The notes under the pieces are model-generated. The model saw only the letters and a list, made by a program, of their open reading frames with translations, was not told where the DNA came from and did no database searches. This document shows positions 7,228 to 15,928 of a DNA stretch of 64,000 bases, one piece after another. The stretch is from contig NZ_JBLOOT010000001.1 in the NCBI RefSeq assembly GCF_049800675.1, positions 558,001 through 622,000 on the forward strand, given 5' to 3'. The DNA is from Cauispirillum nitrogeniifigens (lineage in GTDB: Bacteria > Pseudomonadota > Alphaproteobacteria > Rhodospirillales > Rhodospirillaceae). A program made the position numbers and the translations under genes. Numbering within the stretch: the stretch's first letter is position 1; each line of letters opens with the position of its first letter.

Positions 7228-9339
7228 GGCGTCCCGCAGCGCCGTGAAGGCCGGCAGCGCCCGCAACCCCTCCAGCCCCCTCCTCACCGCCGCCCTCGGC
7301 AGCACCGGCGGCGGCCTTTCGCCGCCGTCCACGGCCGGCCCGGAGCGCGCCCACAGCGCCCACATGGTTTCCACCGCCGCCGCATCGCGCCAGTCATAGC
7401 CGCACAGGGCGCGCAGCACGTCGGTGTCGCCACGCGCGGTGTCGGCCGGCACCGCCGCCCCATCGCCCCGCGCGGCCAGCCAGTCCAGATACCAGCCCGC
7501 CGCCGCGATCACCTCCTCCGGGGCCGGGCGGTTGCGCGGCCCCTCCACCTGACGCAGGCGCCAGGGGGCACGGCCGGTCGCGCGGGCGATCTCGAAGGCC
7601 GCGATACGCTGCCCTGCCCGGCGCACCGACAGCACGCGATGCCCCTCGATGGCGCAGGGCACGGCATAGAGCGGCAGACAGTTGCCCAGCGCCTCCCCCT
7701 CCTCCACCAGATCCTGCACCGACCCCAGGGGCACGATCCCAAGCCCGCCCGGCGCCGTGAGCGGCGGCGACGGCCGCGACCACGCGAGGCTCGCGCCCTG
7801 CACGTTCTTCAGCGACACCTGCGGGAACAGGATGCCGATGGAGCGGTGGAAACGGTCCGAGAAGCGCACGATCTGCGGCAGCGTGCGCGAGGCCAGCAGG
7901 AACGCCGTGGCCGCCGCCTCGGCCCGGCGCAGGGCGGCGGTGTCGACGGCGACCACGGGCAGGCCGCTGTCGTGCGCGGCCAGCGGCAGGCAGACGGAGT
8001 AGGCAAACGCCCGCGCCCCGTCGCGGATGTTCTCGCCGCCCCACGGCAGGCGCAGCAGGTGGCGGAAGTTGTCCCAGGCGATGGCGGCGGCGATGCGGTC
8101 CTCCTCCTGGGCGCGGCGGCGGGGGTGGAGCACGTCGGCGGTGGAGCCGGCGATCTCGGGCACGCGGGTGATGGGGACCGCCGGTCGCACCCGCTCGCCG
8201 CCCACCGCCCGGAACAGGGCGCACCAGTCCCCGTCGAAGCCCTTGAGCAGCCCGCGCAACGCCTGCCGCCGCCCGCCGTCGCGTCCGCCGATGAACGCCG
8301 CCAGGCTGTTGATCTCCTGGGCCAGACTGGCGAAGCAGGCCCAGGGGTCATCCTCGGGCTCGGCCGATGGGACGGGCCGGCGGCCGGGGCACAGGCTGCC
8401 GTCGATGTCGTCCAGAAACATCAGCAGGTATTCGGCGTGGTCGGGCACCACCCGCAGGCCGAAGCCGTGGAAGCGCCGCAGGACCGCCTCCGACACCTGG
8501 AGGACGCCGGCCAGGGCCGGCACCAGGGGCGCCCGCATATCGACGGCCCGGCGCAACGCCGGAACCTCGGACAGGGCGCGGGCGAAGACCGGGAAGGAGC
8601 GCGCCGCCTGCCGGCGCACTTCCGCCCGCTCGCCCGCACCGCGATAGAAGGCGTAGCTGGCGAAGCGGTACTGGGTCGCCAGACCCAGCACCTCCAGCGC
8701 CGCGCGGTCGACGAGGCCGGCGGCGAGCGGGGCCAGGGCGCGGCGGGCGATCGCCTCCTCGCGGGCCAGGAAGCGGGCGAAGACCTCGGGTGTCGGCATC
8801 AGGCGGGCGCGGCGGCCCAGGTCCACCACCGTCATCCAGTCGCGCCGCACCCCCAGCATGGGGTGGCTGGGGTCCAGGCCGAGGTCGCGGACCAGCGTCG
8901 GAAAGCGCAGGGGATAAGGCACCACCCGTCCCAGGCCGGGCAGGTCGAAAGCCAGCGTTTCCCGTCTGTGGGCGCGCAGGGCGGCGCGCAGGGGCTCCTT
9001 GCGGCCGGCCGACAGTTCGGGCAGGTGCGCCGCCAGGGCGCCGGCGAAGGCGGCGAGGTCGAAGCGCTCCAGCAGGCGCTGGCGGGCGAACAGGTCGGCC
9101 TCGGTCCCGACAGAACCGCTGTCGGCGAAGGCGCAGACAAGCCCGACAAACACCCCGCGCCGCCCGCGCACCAGGGCGTAGAGCTTGGCCGGCCCCGGAT
9201 ACAGGCCCTGGAGGTGGCCGGCGACGACCAAACCCGGCGCCTCGGCCACCGCATAGCCGTTCAGGCGCCGGTGCCATTCCTCCGCGTCGGCCCAGGAGGC
9301 AACGCCCCAGGGCGGCGGAGCGGAACTGTCGGGTGCCAT
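7207..9339 (-). CDS. Large PcfJ-domain-like protein
   Basis: 710 residues from the ATG at 9339, chosen because GAGGTGA lies 4 bases upstream; in-frame starts at 9354 and 9363 exist but fall in a hairpin. The N-terminal part (about 480 residues) has no family I recognise. In the C-terminal part, DLVEEGEALGNCLPLYA, then VLSVRRAGQRIAAFEI and RLRQVEGPRNRPA, follows the pattern of the PcfJ domain. That domain is named from conjugative-plasmid and phage proteins and its function is unknown. There are no membrane helices, and the protein is Arg/Ala-rich. The gene stands alone, and no conjugation genes are nearby. Confidence 0.6.
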   Translation of the reverse strand: MAPDSSAPPPWGVASWADAEEWHRRLNGYAVAEAPGLVVAGHLQGLYPGPAKLYALVRGRRGVFVGLVCAFADSGSVGTEADLFARQRLLERFDLAAFAGALAAHLPELSAGRKEPLRAALRAHRRETLAFDLPGLGRVVPYPLRFPTLVRDLGLDPSHPMLGVRRDWMTVVDLGRRARLMPTPEVFARFLAREEAIARRALAPLAAGLVDRAALEVLGLATQYRFASYAFYRGAGERAEVRRQAARSFPVFARALSEVPALRRAVDMRAPLVPALAGVLQVSEAVLRRFHGFGLRVVPDHAEYLLMFLDDIDGSLCPGRRPVPSAEPEDDPWACFASLAQEINSLAAFIGGRDGGRRQALRGLLKGFDGDWCALFRAVGGERVRPAVPITRVPEIAGSTADVLHPRRRAQEEDRIAAAIAWDNFRHLLRLPWGGENIRDGARAFAYSVCLPLAAHDSGLPVVAVDTAALRRAEAAATAFLLASRTLPQIVRFSDRFHRSIGILFPQVSLKNVQGASLAWSRPSPPLTAPGGLGIVPLGSVQDLVEEGEALGNCLPLYAVPCAIEGHRVLSVRRAGQRIAAFEIARATGRAPWRLRQVEGPRNRPAPEEVIAAAGWYLDWLAARGDGAAVPADTARGDTDVLRALCGYDWRDAAAVETMWALWARSGPAVDGGERPPPVLPRAAVRRGLEGLRALPAFTALRDALAPPAG

Positions 9340-9357
9340 CCGCTCACCTCGCATCAC

Positions 9358-9385
9358 CCCCACCCCCCAGTATGAGGGGGTGGGG
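9358..9385. repeat. Perfect 10-bp inverted repeat (hairpin)
   Basis: CCCCACCCCC, an 8-base loop, then GGGGGTGGGG. It lies between the 3' end of the Ca/Na antiporter gene and the start of the PcfJ-like gene. It could end the antiporter transcript, although there is no T-run, or lie in the 5' leader of the PcfJ-like gene just before its ribosome site. Confidence 0.6.
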
Positions 9386-9395
9386 CATGGTCAAA

Positions 9396-10370
9396 TCAAG
9401 CGCCGAGCAGCCCCGGCGTGAACAGCACGGCCATGTACAGGGCGTAGAGGGCGAGGAACACCCCGGCCTCCCAGCGGGCCAGTCGCCAGCCGGTGGCGGC
9501 GAACACCAGCAGCAGCACGGTCGCCCCGCTCATCACCCACAGGTCCAGGCGCAGCACCTCCGGCGGCACGGCGATGGGCTGGACCAGGGAGGTCACGCCC
9601 AGGATGCCCAGGATGTTGAACACGTTGGAGCCGACCACGTTGCCGAAGGCGACATCGGAGTGCTTGCGGATGGCCGCCATGACCGACGTCACCAGTTCCG
9701 GCAACGACGTCCCCACGGCCACCAGCGTCAGGCCGATCAGCGTCTCCGACAGGCCGGCGGCGCGGGCCAGGACGATGGCCCCGTCGACCAGCAGGTCGGC
9801 CCCGTAGACCACGGCGGCGATGCCGGCGACGGCAAGGCCGAGCGACAGTCCCAGGTTCGGATGGGCCGGCGGAACGTCGTCGAGGTGCTCCGCCTCGGCC
9901 GCGTGCAGCGCCCCGGCGGCATCGGTGGCCTTGCGGTCGGCGCGGAAGCTGTAGACCGAATAGGCCGCCAGCACGACCAGGAAGAAGACGCCGGCGACGC
10001 GCCCGAACTCGCCGGTCAGCGCCACGGCGACCATCATCACCGTCGCCACCACCAGCATGGCCCCGTCGCGGCGGAAGGCGTCGCGGTTGGTCGCCATCGG
10101 CAGGATGATGCCGGCGATACCCAGGATGAGCAGGATGTTGGCGATGTTGGAGCCGACGACGTTGCCGATGGCGATGCCCGGCGCGCCGATCAGCGCGGCA
10201 TTGAGGCTGGCCACCAGTTCCGGGGTGGAGGTGCCGAAGCCGACCAGGAGGAAGCCGATGAGCATGGGAGACACGCCCAGGCGCCCGGCGACGCCCACGG
10301 CCCCCTTCACCAGCGCCTCGCCACCCCCGAGCAACAGCACGAACCCCGCCAGAAGCTGAACGTAGAGCAT
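9396..10370 (-). CDS. Calcium/sodium antiporter (CaCA, YrbG family)
   Basis: 324 residues, ten predicted helices in two inverted halves. Both alpha-repeats are clear: GFGTSTPELVASLNAAL with GNVVGSNIANIL in the first half, and AVGTSLPELVTSVMAAI with GNVVGSNVFNIL in the second. These acidic helices form the Ca2+/Na+ sites in the inner membrane. The acidic loop AEAEHLDDVPPA separates the halves. Length and motifs match YrbG/CaxA exchangers. It appears monocistronic. Confidence 0.92.
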   Translation of the reverse strand: MLYVQLLAGFVLLLGGGEALVKGAVGVAGRLGVSPMLIGFLLVGFGTSTPELVASLNAALIGAPGIAIGNVVGSNIANILLILGIAGIILPMATNRDAFRRDGAMLVVATVMMVAVALTGEFGRVAGVFFLVVLAAYSVYSFRADRKATDAAGALHAAEAEHLDDVPPAHPNLGLSLGLAVAGIAAVVYGADLLVDGAIVLARAAGLSETLIGLTLVAVGTSLPELVTSVMAAIRKHSDVAFGNVVGSNVFNILGILGVTSLVQPIAVPPEVLRLDLWVMSGATVLLLVFAATGWRLARWEAGVFLALYALYMAVLFTPGLLGA

Positions 10371-10513
10371 TCGTATTCCTCAGTTGATGTTCGGTGGGGA
10401 ACGCCTAACACAGCCCCCGAGGTCGCGCCATCGGCCACTTTTGGGGAATGCGCTTGAATACGCCGCCGCCGCCGCCCACATGACCGGGCGTTGAGTTGAC
10501 GTGGAGGATTGGC

Positions 10514-10720
10514 ATGCCCACCGGCACCGTGAAATGGTTCAATGCCACCAAGGGTTACGGCTTCATCAAGCCTGATTCGGGTGGCGAAGACGTCTTCGTG
10601 CACATCTCCGCCGTGGAGCGCGCGGGGCTTGGGGACTTGCAGGACGGCCAGAAGCTGTCCTACGAACTCCAGCCCGGCCGGTCCGGAAAGATGGCGGCGG
10701 TGGACCTGAGGGCGGAATAG
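10514..10720 (+). CDS. Cold-shock protein, CspA family (copy 1)
   Basis: 68 residues from the ATG at 10514, preceded by GGAGGA. Contains RNP-1 (KGYGFIKP) and RNP-2 (DVFVHISAVE), so it is a single OB-fold RNA/ssDNA chaperone. It is closely similar to the second copy at 21239, with TVKWFNATKGYGFI shared exactly. The 140 bases upstream hold no gene and probably contain the promoter and a structured leader. It ends at a hairpin terminator (10751-10775). Confidence 0.93.
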   Translation: MPTGTVKWFNATKGYGFIKPDSGGEDVFVHISAVERAGLGDLQDGQKLSYELQPGRSGKMAAVDLRAE

Positions 10721-10750
10721 CCCCTCTTCCACGCAAGACTTCCCTTGACA

Positions 10751-10775
10751 GGGGGCGGCCTTGGCTGCCCCCTTT
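10751..10775 (+). terminator. Terminator after the first cold-shock gene
   Basis: GGGGGCGGCC and GGCTGCCCCC form a long stem with one G-U pair, followed by TTT. It lies 30 bases after the csp stop codon and before the YaiI gene. Confidence 0.7.
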
Positions 10776-10807
10776 CCGCATTCGCAGCCTGGATCTCCGC
10801 CCCGCCC

Positions 10808-11260
10808 ATGCCCGACATCTACATCGACGCCGACGCCTGCCCCGTGAAGGATGAAGTCCTGCGCGTGGCCGAGCGGCACCGCCTGAAGGTCCATGTCGTC
10901 AGCAACCGCTGGCATCGCGGCACCGACGGCCCGCTGGTCAACCGCGTGGTGGTGCCCGAAGGCCCGGATTCGGCCGACAACTGGATTGCCGAACAGATCA
11001 CCCACGGCGACATCTGCGTCACCCCCGACATTCCCCTGGCGGCGCGGTGCATCGAAAAGGGCGCCCTGGTGCTGGGCAACACCGGCAAGCCCTTCACCCC
11101 CGAAAGCATCGGCATGGCGCTGGCGATGCGCGACCTGATGACCCACCTGCGCGAAACCGGCGAGGTCAAGGGCTACAACCCGAGCTTCAACAAACAGGAC
11201 CGCTCCCGCTTCCTGCAAGCCCTGGAGGCCGCCGTGCAGAAGGCCCTGCGCGGGGCATGA
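10808..11260 (+). CDS. YaiI/YqxD (DUF188) family protein
   Basis: 150 residues from the ATG at 10808. The diagnostic start MPDIYIDADACPVKDEVLRVA places conserved Asp and Cys residues in a PIN-like fold. DGPLVNRVVVPEGPDSADNWI and TPDIPLAARCIEKGALVL are also typical. The molecular function is not established; a nuclease-like activity is suspected from the fold. Its stop overlaps the ATG of the next gene (ATGA), so the two are translationally coupled. Confidence 0.88.
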   Translation: MPDIYIDADACPVKDEVLRVAERHRLKVHVVSNRWHRGTDGPLVNRVVVPEGPDSADNWIAEQITHGDICVTPDIPLAARCIEKGALVLGNTGKPFTPESIGMALAMRDLMTHLRETGEVKGYNPSFNKQDRSRFLQALEAAVQKALRGA

Positions 11261-12474
11261 GCGCGGTCGCCATCATCGGCGGCGGCCCCGCCGGGCTGAT
11301 GGCCGCCGAGGCTCTGAGCTGCGCCGGCCTCGCCGTCGACCTCTTTGATGCCATGCCCTCGGTCGGGCGCAAGTTCCTGATGGCCGGCAAGTCGGGCATG
11401 AACCTGACCCATGCCGAGGCGCTGGAACCCTTCCTCGGCCGCTACGGCGACCGCCGGCGGATGCTGGAGCCGATGGTGCGGGCCTTCGACAATGCCGCCG
11501 TGCGGGCCTGGGCGGCGGGCCTGGGGGTCGACACCTTCGTCGGCTCCTCCGGCCGCATCTTTCCCACCGACTTCAAGGCCGCCCCCCTGCTGCGCGCCTG
11601 GCTGCGCCGCCTGAAGGCGGCCGGCGTGCGGGTGCACGTGCGCCACCGCTGGGCCGGCTGGGACACCGCCGGGGCGCTGATATTTGACACCCCCGATGGC
11701 CGCCGCGCCGTGACGCCCGCCGCCACCGTGCTGGCCCTGGGCGGGGCGAGTTGGCCCAAGCTGGGGTCGGATGCCGCCTGGGTGCCGTGGCTGACCGACA
11801 GGGGCGTGGCCGTGGCGCCCTTCCGCCCGGCCAACTGCGGCTTCGACGTGCCCTGGAGCGACCATTTCCGCAGCCGCTTCGCCGGGCAGCCGGTCAAGCC
11901 GGTGGTGCTGTCCTTTGACGGCCGGGTAAAGAGCGGGGAGTTCGTCGTCACGGAGCACGGCATCGAAGGCGGCGGGGTCTATGCCCTGGCGGCGCCGCTC
12001 CGCGATGCCATTGCCCGCGACGGCCACGCCGACCTGATGCTCGACCTCATGCCCGGCCGCGACACCGCCCGCCTGGAGCGCGAACTGTCGGCCCCTCGCG
12101 GCGGGCGGTCGCTGTCCGCCCACCTGCGCCGCACCCTCGGCCTGGAGGGCGTGCGCGCCGGCCTGCTGCGGGAGGTGCTGCCGCCCGACGTCCTGGACAG
12201 CCCGGCGCGCCTCGCCCGCGCCCTCAAGGCGCTGCCCTTGCGCCTGACCGCGCCGCGCCCGCTGGAGGAAGCCATCTCCAGCGCCGGCGGCGTGGCCTTC
12301 GAGGATCTGGACGACGGCCTGATGCTCAAGGCCCTGCCCGGCGTGTTCTGCGCCGGGGAAATGCTGGACTGGGAAGCGCCCACGGGGGGCTATCTCCTGA
12401 CCGCCTGCTTCGCCACGGGGCTGGCGGCCGGGCGGGCGGCGGCGGCCTACGTCATGGCAGGCGGACGAGCCTGA
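11257..12474 (+). CDS. BaiN/RdsA-type FAD-dependent oxidoreductase (TIGR03862-like)
   Basis: 405 residues starting at the ATG of an ATGA overlap with the YaiI gene. The FAD dinucleotide motif is AIIGGGPAGLMAAE. Further family blocks are KFLMAGKSGMNLTHAE, the ALGGASWPKLGSDAAW region, and the closing GVFCAGEMLDWEAPTGGYLLTACF that binds FAD. HI0933/BaiN-like flavoproteins are widespread and mostly uncharacterised; no substrate can be assigned. Cytosolic. Confidence 0.88.
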   Translation: MSAVAIIGGGPAGLMAAEALSCAGLAVDLFDAMPSVGRKFLMAGKSGMNLTHAEALEPFLGRYGDRRRMLEPMVRAFDNAAVRAWAAGLGVDTFVGSSGRIFPTDFKAAPLLRAWLRRLKAAGVRVHVRHRWAGWDTAGALIFDTPDGRRAVTPAATVLALGGASWPKLGSDAAWVPWLTDRGVAVAPFRPANCGFDVPWSDHFRSRFAGQPVKPVVLSFDGRVKSGEFVVTEHGIEGGGVYALAAPLRDAIARDGHADLMLDLMPGRDTARLERELSAPRGGRSLSAHLRRTLGLEGVRAGLLREVLPPDVLDSPARLARALKALPLRLTAPRPLEEAISSAGGVAFEDLDDGLMLKALPGVFCAGEMLDWEAPTGGYLLTACFATGLAAGRAAAAYVMAGGRA

Positions 12475-12524
12475 CCCCATCCCCTCCCTTGCGTTCCCCT
12501 CCGGGATAGGCGACATATCGGTCC

Positions 12525-13112
12525 ATGGACGCCGTCACCTTCACCGCCGCCGCGCTGGCCCTGCTGGCGACGCCCGGCCCGACGAACACGCTGCTGGCCG
12601 CTTCGGGGGCCACGGCCGGGATGCGGTCGTCCCTGCGGCTGGTGCCCGCCGAGATCGCCGGCTACATGGTGTCCATCACCCTGCTGAAAGTCCTGCTCGG
12701 CCCCGCCGCCGACGCCAACCTGGCCCTGACCATCGGCCTGAAGCTGGCGGCCAGCGCGTGGCTCGCCGTCTGCGCCGTGCGGCTGTGGCGGCAGGCCGGG
12801 ACCGGCTTCAGCGACAGCGAAACGCCCGTCACGCTGCGGCGCGTCTTTGTCACCACCCTGAGCAACCCGAAAGCCCTGATCTTCGCCCTGGTCATCGTGC
12901 CGCCGGGCGGGCTGTCCGCCGCCCTGCCGTGGTTGGCCGGACTGTCCGGCCTGATCGCGCTGACCGCCGTCACCTGGATCGCCCTGGGCGCCACCCTGGC
13001 CAGATCCGCCGGAACACTGGTCACGCCCCGGCGGATCTGGCGGGCCTCCGCCCTGGCGCTGGCGGCGTTCGCCACCATGGCGGCCGGGTCTGCCCTGGCC
13101 GCCATGGGGTGA
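12525..13112 (+). CDS. LysE/RhtB-family exporter
   Basis: 195 residues with about six membrane helices. The N-terminus, FTAAALALLATPGPTNTLLAAS, carries the TPGP motif of LysE/RhtB amino-acid exporters. LSNPKALIFALVIVPPG is the second conserved block. Family members export amino acids such as homoserine, threonine or lysine; the substrate here is unknown. It ends 7 bases from the opposite-strand YbaK-type gene. Confidence 0.85.
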   Translation: MDAVTFTAAALALLATPGPTNTLLAASGATAGMRSSLRLVPAEIAGYMVSITLLKVLLGPAADANLALTIGLKLAASAWLAVCAVRLWRQAGTGFSDSETPVTLRRVFVTTLSNPKALIFALVIVPPGGLSAALPWLAGLSGLIALTAVTWIALGATLARSAGTLVTPRRIWRASALALAAFATMAAGSALAAMG

Positions 13113-13119
13113 GCCGGGT

Positions 13120-13590
13120 TCAGTCGTGCATGCTGATCCGCGCGTGATCGGCGGTGCCCAGCATCCGGTGGAACGCCTCGCCATCCAGATGCAGCAGGCT
13201 GCGATGATCGCCGGCTTCCATGTAGACATCGGGGACGATGCCGAGGGTGTCGTCGACCACCGCCCGCAGCCCGTAGGCCGGAGCGCAGGCCGGAACGGCA
13301 CCGCGCTCGCAGTCGCGGAACAGCTCACCGATCTCCTCCTCGGTGGCGAGCCGCATGGTGTCGCCCAGGTGGTCGTTAAGCAGGTCCATCCGCAGGTGAT
13401 GGGACGCCGGCAGCACCGCCAGCATGTAGCCGTCGGAGCCGCTCAGCAGCACGCCCTTGGCCATCTTGTCGCCGGGGACATGAGCGGCCTCGGCGGCGTG
13501 CCCGGCCGAGCCGGTGGCCTCGTGCACCAGCACGTCATAGGGGATCTGGTGATCGGACAGGTATTGCCGGAGGCTGAGTGCGATTGCCAT
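13120..13590 (-). CDS. YbaK/EbsC-type aminoacyl-tRNA deacylase-like protein
   Basis: 156 residues starting at the ATG at 13590, which has a perfect ribosome site (AAGGAGGACATC). Domain features are LRQYLSDHQIPYDVLVHEATGSA, then the conserved Lys in PGDKMAKGVLL and AVLPASHHLRMDLL. This is the YbaK fold used to hydrolyse mischarged tRNAs. The last 60 residues (PAYGLRAVVDDTL) also match the family. Editing specificity cannot be told from the sequence. Confidence 0.82.
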   Translation of the reverse strand: MAIALSLRQYLSDHQIPYDVLVHEATGSAGHAAEAAHVPGDKMAKGVLLSGSDGYMLAVLPASHHLRMDLLNDHLGDTMRLATEEEIGELFRDCERGAVPACAPAYGLRAVVDDTLGIVPDVYMEAGDHRSLLHLDGEAFHRMLGTADHARISMHD

Positions 13591-13682
13591 GATGTCCTCC
13601 TTGCCCCGGCGTCCGGGGCGCTTCGCCACCCCGCCATGATACTCCCCTCCACCGGGGCGCCCCAAACGCCCGAAGGGAGGAG

Positions 13683-15899
13683 TCAGCCCTTTGTCAGGGC
13701 CATGAACAGCCTGGTGAGCTTTTCCGGCAGGCGTTCGACCTGATCGACCACGGTGTAGGACTGGCCGAAGATGTCGGAGACGTAGCCGTCGGCCTCGCCG
13801 TCGAGGGTGATGCAAAAGCTGGTGACGCCCTGCGCCCGCAGTTCATTCACCGCCGCGTGAGTGTCCCACTTCAGATAGTCGGGGTTGTCGACGTCGATGT
13901 CGTGCGGCCGGCCGTCCGACAGCAGCAGCAGGAGCTTCTTCTCCGCCGTCTGAGCCTTGAGGTAGCGGCCGGCATGGCGCAGCGCCGCCCCCATGCGGGT
14001 GGAGGCCGCCGCCTCCATGGCGGCGATGCGGGCCTTGGGCGCCGCCCCCCACGGCTCGCCGAAGCGCTTGAGGTGGGTGTAGCGCACGTTGTGCCGCGTC
14101 TCCGACGCGAAGCCCGCGATGGCGAAGGGATCGCCCAGGGCATCCACCGCCCAACCCAGCAGGCTCACGGCCTCCTGGCTCAGTTGCAGCAGGGTCGCTC
14201 CCGACGGTGCCGCCTCGTTGAGCGACTGGCTGAGGTCGAGCAGCAGCAGCACGGCGATGTTGCGCCCGTCGGGGACGTGGCTCTGATAGACCCGGCCGTC
14301 GGGCGACACGCCGGCCCGCGTGTCGATCATCGCCCGGATGGCAAGGTCGAGGTCGAGGTCCTCGCCGTCCTTCTGGTGGCGGATGCGCTTGCGGTTCTGC
14401 GGCTTGAGCCGGTCGACCAGGCGCTTGATCTGCTGCGCCAGCGCGCGGTGGCGCTCCAGCAGGCGGTCGACGGCCGCCGGGTCGCCCTCGGGCTGGTTGG
14501 CCTCGTAGACCGTCACCCAGTCGGGGCGTTCCGTGCGCGTCTCGAAGTCCCATTCGGGATAGTGCTGGGGCGGCAGCAGGTCGCCCGCCAGCTCTTCCTC
14601 CCGCACCTCCGGCGTGCCGTGGTCGGAGTGGAAGTCCTCCTCGCTGTCGGTGGGCTCCAGGAAGTGCCAGAGGTAACGGTTGTCGTCCCGGTAGTCGACC
14701 ACGGTGTCATCGAACCACACCTTCGGCAGGCCCAGGGAGCGGTCCATGATGGTGGTGAGGAAGGCGCGGCCCAGGCGCACGCTGCTTTCCGGGTCTTCCA
14801 GATCCTCGCCGTGGAAGCGCGCCGCGTAGTCCAGCGTCACCGCGTCGGTGTAAGGGTGCGCCGGATCGAGGATGGCGCGCGACACCATCGCCAGTCGGTG
14901 GCGCAGGCACGACCAGCCGTCCGGGCAGGCGCCTTCCCTGGGGATCGGGTGCAGGGCCAGGAACAGCCGGCGCAGGCCGGGGTAAAGGCGCATGGCCAGC
15001 GCCTCGACGCGGCTGTCCTCGAACGTCTCCACCGACAGGTGCTGGAACGGGCTGAAGTTGTCGGCCAGATAGGGACGGCTCCACCGGCGGTGCGCGGCCA
15101 TGTGGGCGACCATGGCGCGGTAGCGGTCGATGCCGGCCACGCCGTCGCGGTCATCCAGCACGTCGGGCAGGTGGAAGCCCAGCTTGTCGATGTGCGGCGT
15201 CGGCTTGCGGATATGGTCGAAGGCCAGGGAGTACGGCCGGAACCGTTCCTCCGTCCGCCAGAAGGCGCGCAGCAGCAGGCCCAACTGGCGTTCGTGATCG
15301 ACGAACAGGGTGCCGTGGCGTTCGCGCTGGAGCGCCGCGTGGGCGTCCGGGGTGCGCAAGGCGAAGTATTCCGGGTAGCGGTGGCGCTGCCCCTTCCAGG
15401 TGCGCAGGCCGAAGTCCACCCAGTTGCCATAGCCCTGCAAGGACACCTGATTGAGAATGAAGGGCGTGGCCCGCAGCAGGGCGGCCACCGTCTCCTCCGG
15501 GTACTCGGCGGCCTCCACCACGCGGCGCAGGATGGCGATCCAGGCGCGCAGGCTGTCGGCGCTTTCGGTCCGCCGCGCCACCGTCGGCAGGGCGGCGAGG
15601 AAGGGGTTGATGGCCTTCCCGCACCGGCTGCGCGACAGCCACGCCGCCATCTCCGCCACGACCGCCGGGGCGCTCTCGTCGGTGTGCCCGACGACGCCGG
15701 GCAGGTCTTCCAGGACCATCAGCACCAGTTCGGTGCCCCGGCCGAGGTTGCCGATGGCATCGGCCGCAGCCAGCCACGCCTCGACACCGGCGGGGCTCAT
15801 CACCGCCTGCGCGGCGGCAAGGCAGTCGGGCAGGATGTCGTCGATGCGCGCCAGCGAACTGCGGATGCGCGTCCGGGCCTCCGTCGCGGCGAGGCTCAT
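13683..15899 (-). CDS. cbbO: CbbO-type VWA protein, Rubisco activase adaptor (NorD-related)
   Basis: 738 residues from the ATG at 15899. The C-terminal third is a von Willebrand A domain with an intact metal site (D555-L-S557-Q-S559, in LLDLSQSLNEA) and the later VTSFCITLDGEADGYV. The long N-terminal region is mostly helical. CbbO partners the hexameric AAA+ ATPase CbbQ: its VWA domain contacts Rubisco, and the complex frees inhibited active sites. The related NorD works with NorQ on nitric-oxide reductase. Length above 700 residues and the adjacent divergent CbbR favour CbbO. No Rubisco or nor gene is in the window, so the assignment rests on context. Confidence 0.75.
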   Translation of the reverse strand: MSLAATEARTRIRSSLARIDDILPDCLAAAQAVMSPAGVEAWLAAADAIGNLGRGTELVLMVLEDLPGVVGHTDESAPAVVAEMAAWLSRSRCGKAINPFLAALPTVARRTESADSLRAWIAILRRVVEAAEYPEETVAALLRATPFILNQVSLQGYGNWVDFGLRTWKGQRHRYPEYFALRTPDAHAALQRERHGTLFVDHERQLGLLLRAFWRTEERFRPYSLAFDHIRKPTPHIDKLGFHLPDVLDDRDGVAGIDRYRAMVAHMAAHRRWSRPYLADNFSPFQHLSVETFEDSRVEALAMRLYPGLRRLFLALHPIPREGACPDGWSCLRHRLAMVSRAILDPAHPYTDAVTLDYAARFHGEDLEDPESSVRLGRAFLTTIMDRSLGLPKVWFDDTVVDYRDDNRYLWHFLEPTDSEEDFHSDHGTPEVREEELAGDLLPPQHYPEWDFETRTERPDWVTVYEANQPEGDPAAVDRLLERHRALAQQIKRLVDRLKPQNRKRIRHQKDGEDLDLDLAIRAMIDTRAGVSPDGRVYQSHVPDGRNIAVLLLLDLSQSLNEAAPSGATLLQLSQEAVSLLGWAVDALGDPFAIAGFASETRHNVRYTHLKRFGEPWGAAPKARIAAMEAAASTRMGAALRHAGRYLKAQTAEKKLLLLLSDGRPHDIDVDNPDYLKWDTHAAVNELRAQGVTSFCITLDGEADGYVSDIFGQSYTVVDQVERLPEKLTRLFMALTKG

Positions 15900-15928
15900 G
15901 GCCGTGCCCTCCCCTCCGGTGGTGGTGG

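Noticed and set aside
10371..10513. Promoter with TTGAAT near 10454 for the first cold-shock gene
   Set aside because: No acceptable -10 box at the right distance; the spacer is a CCG repeat. Left unannotated.
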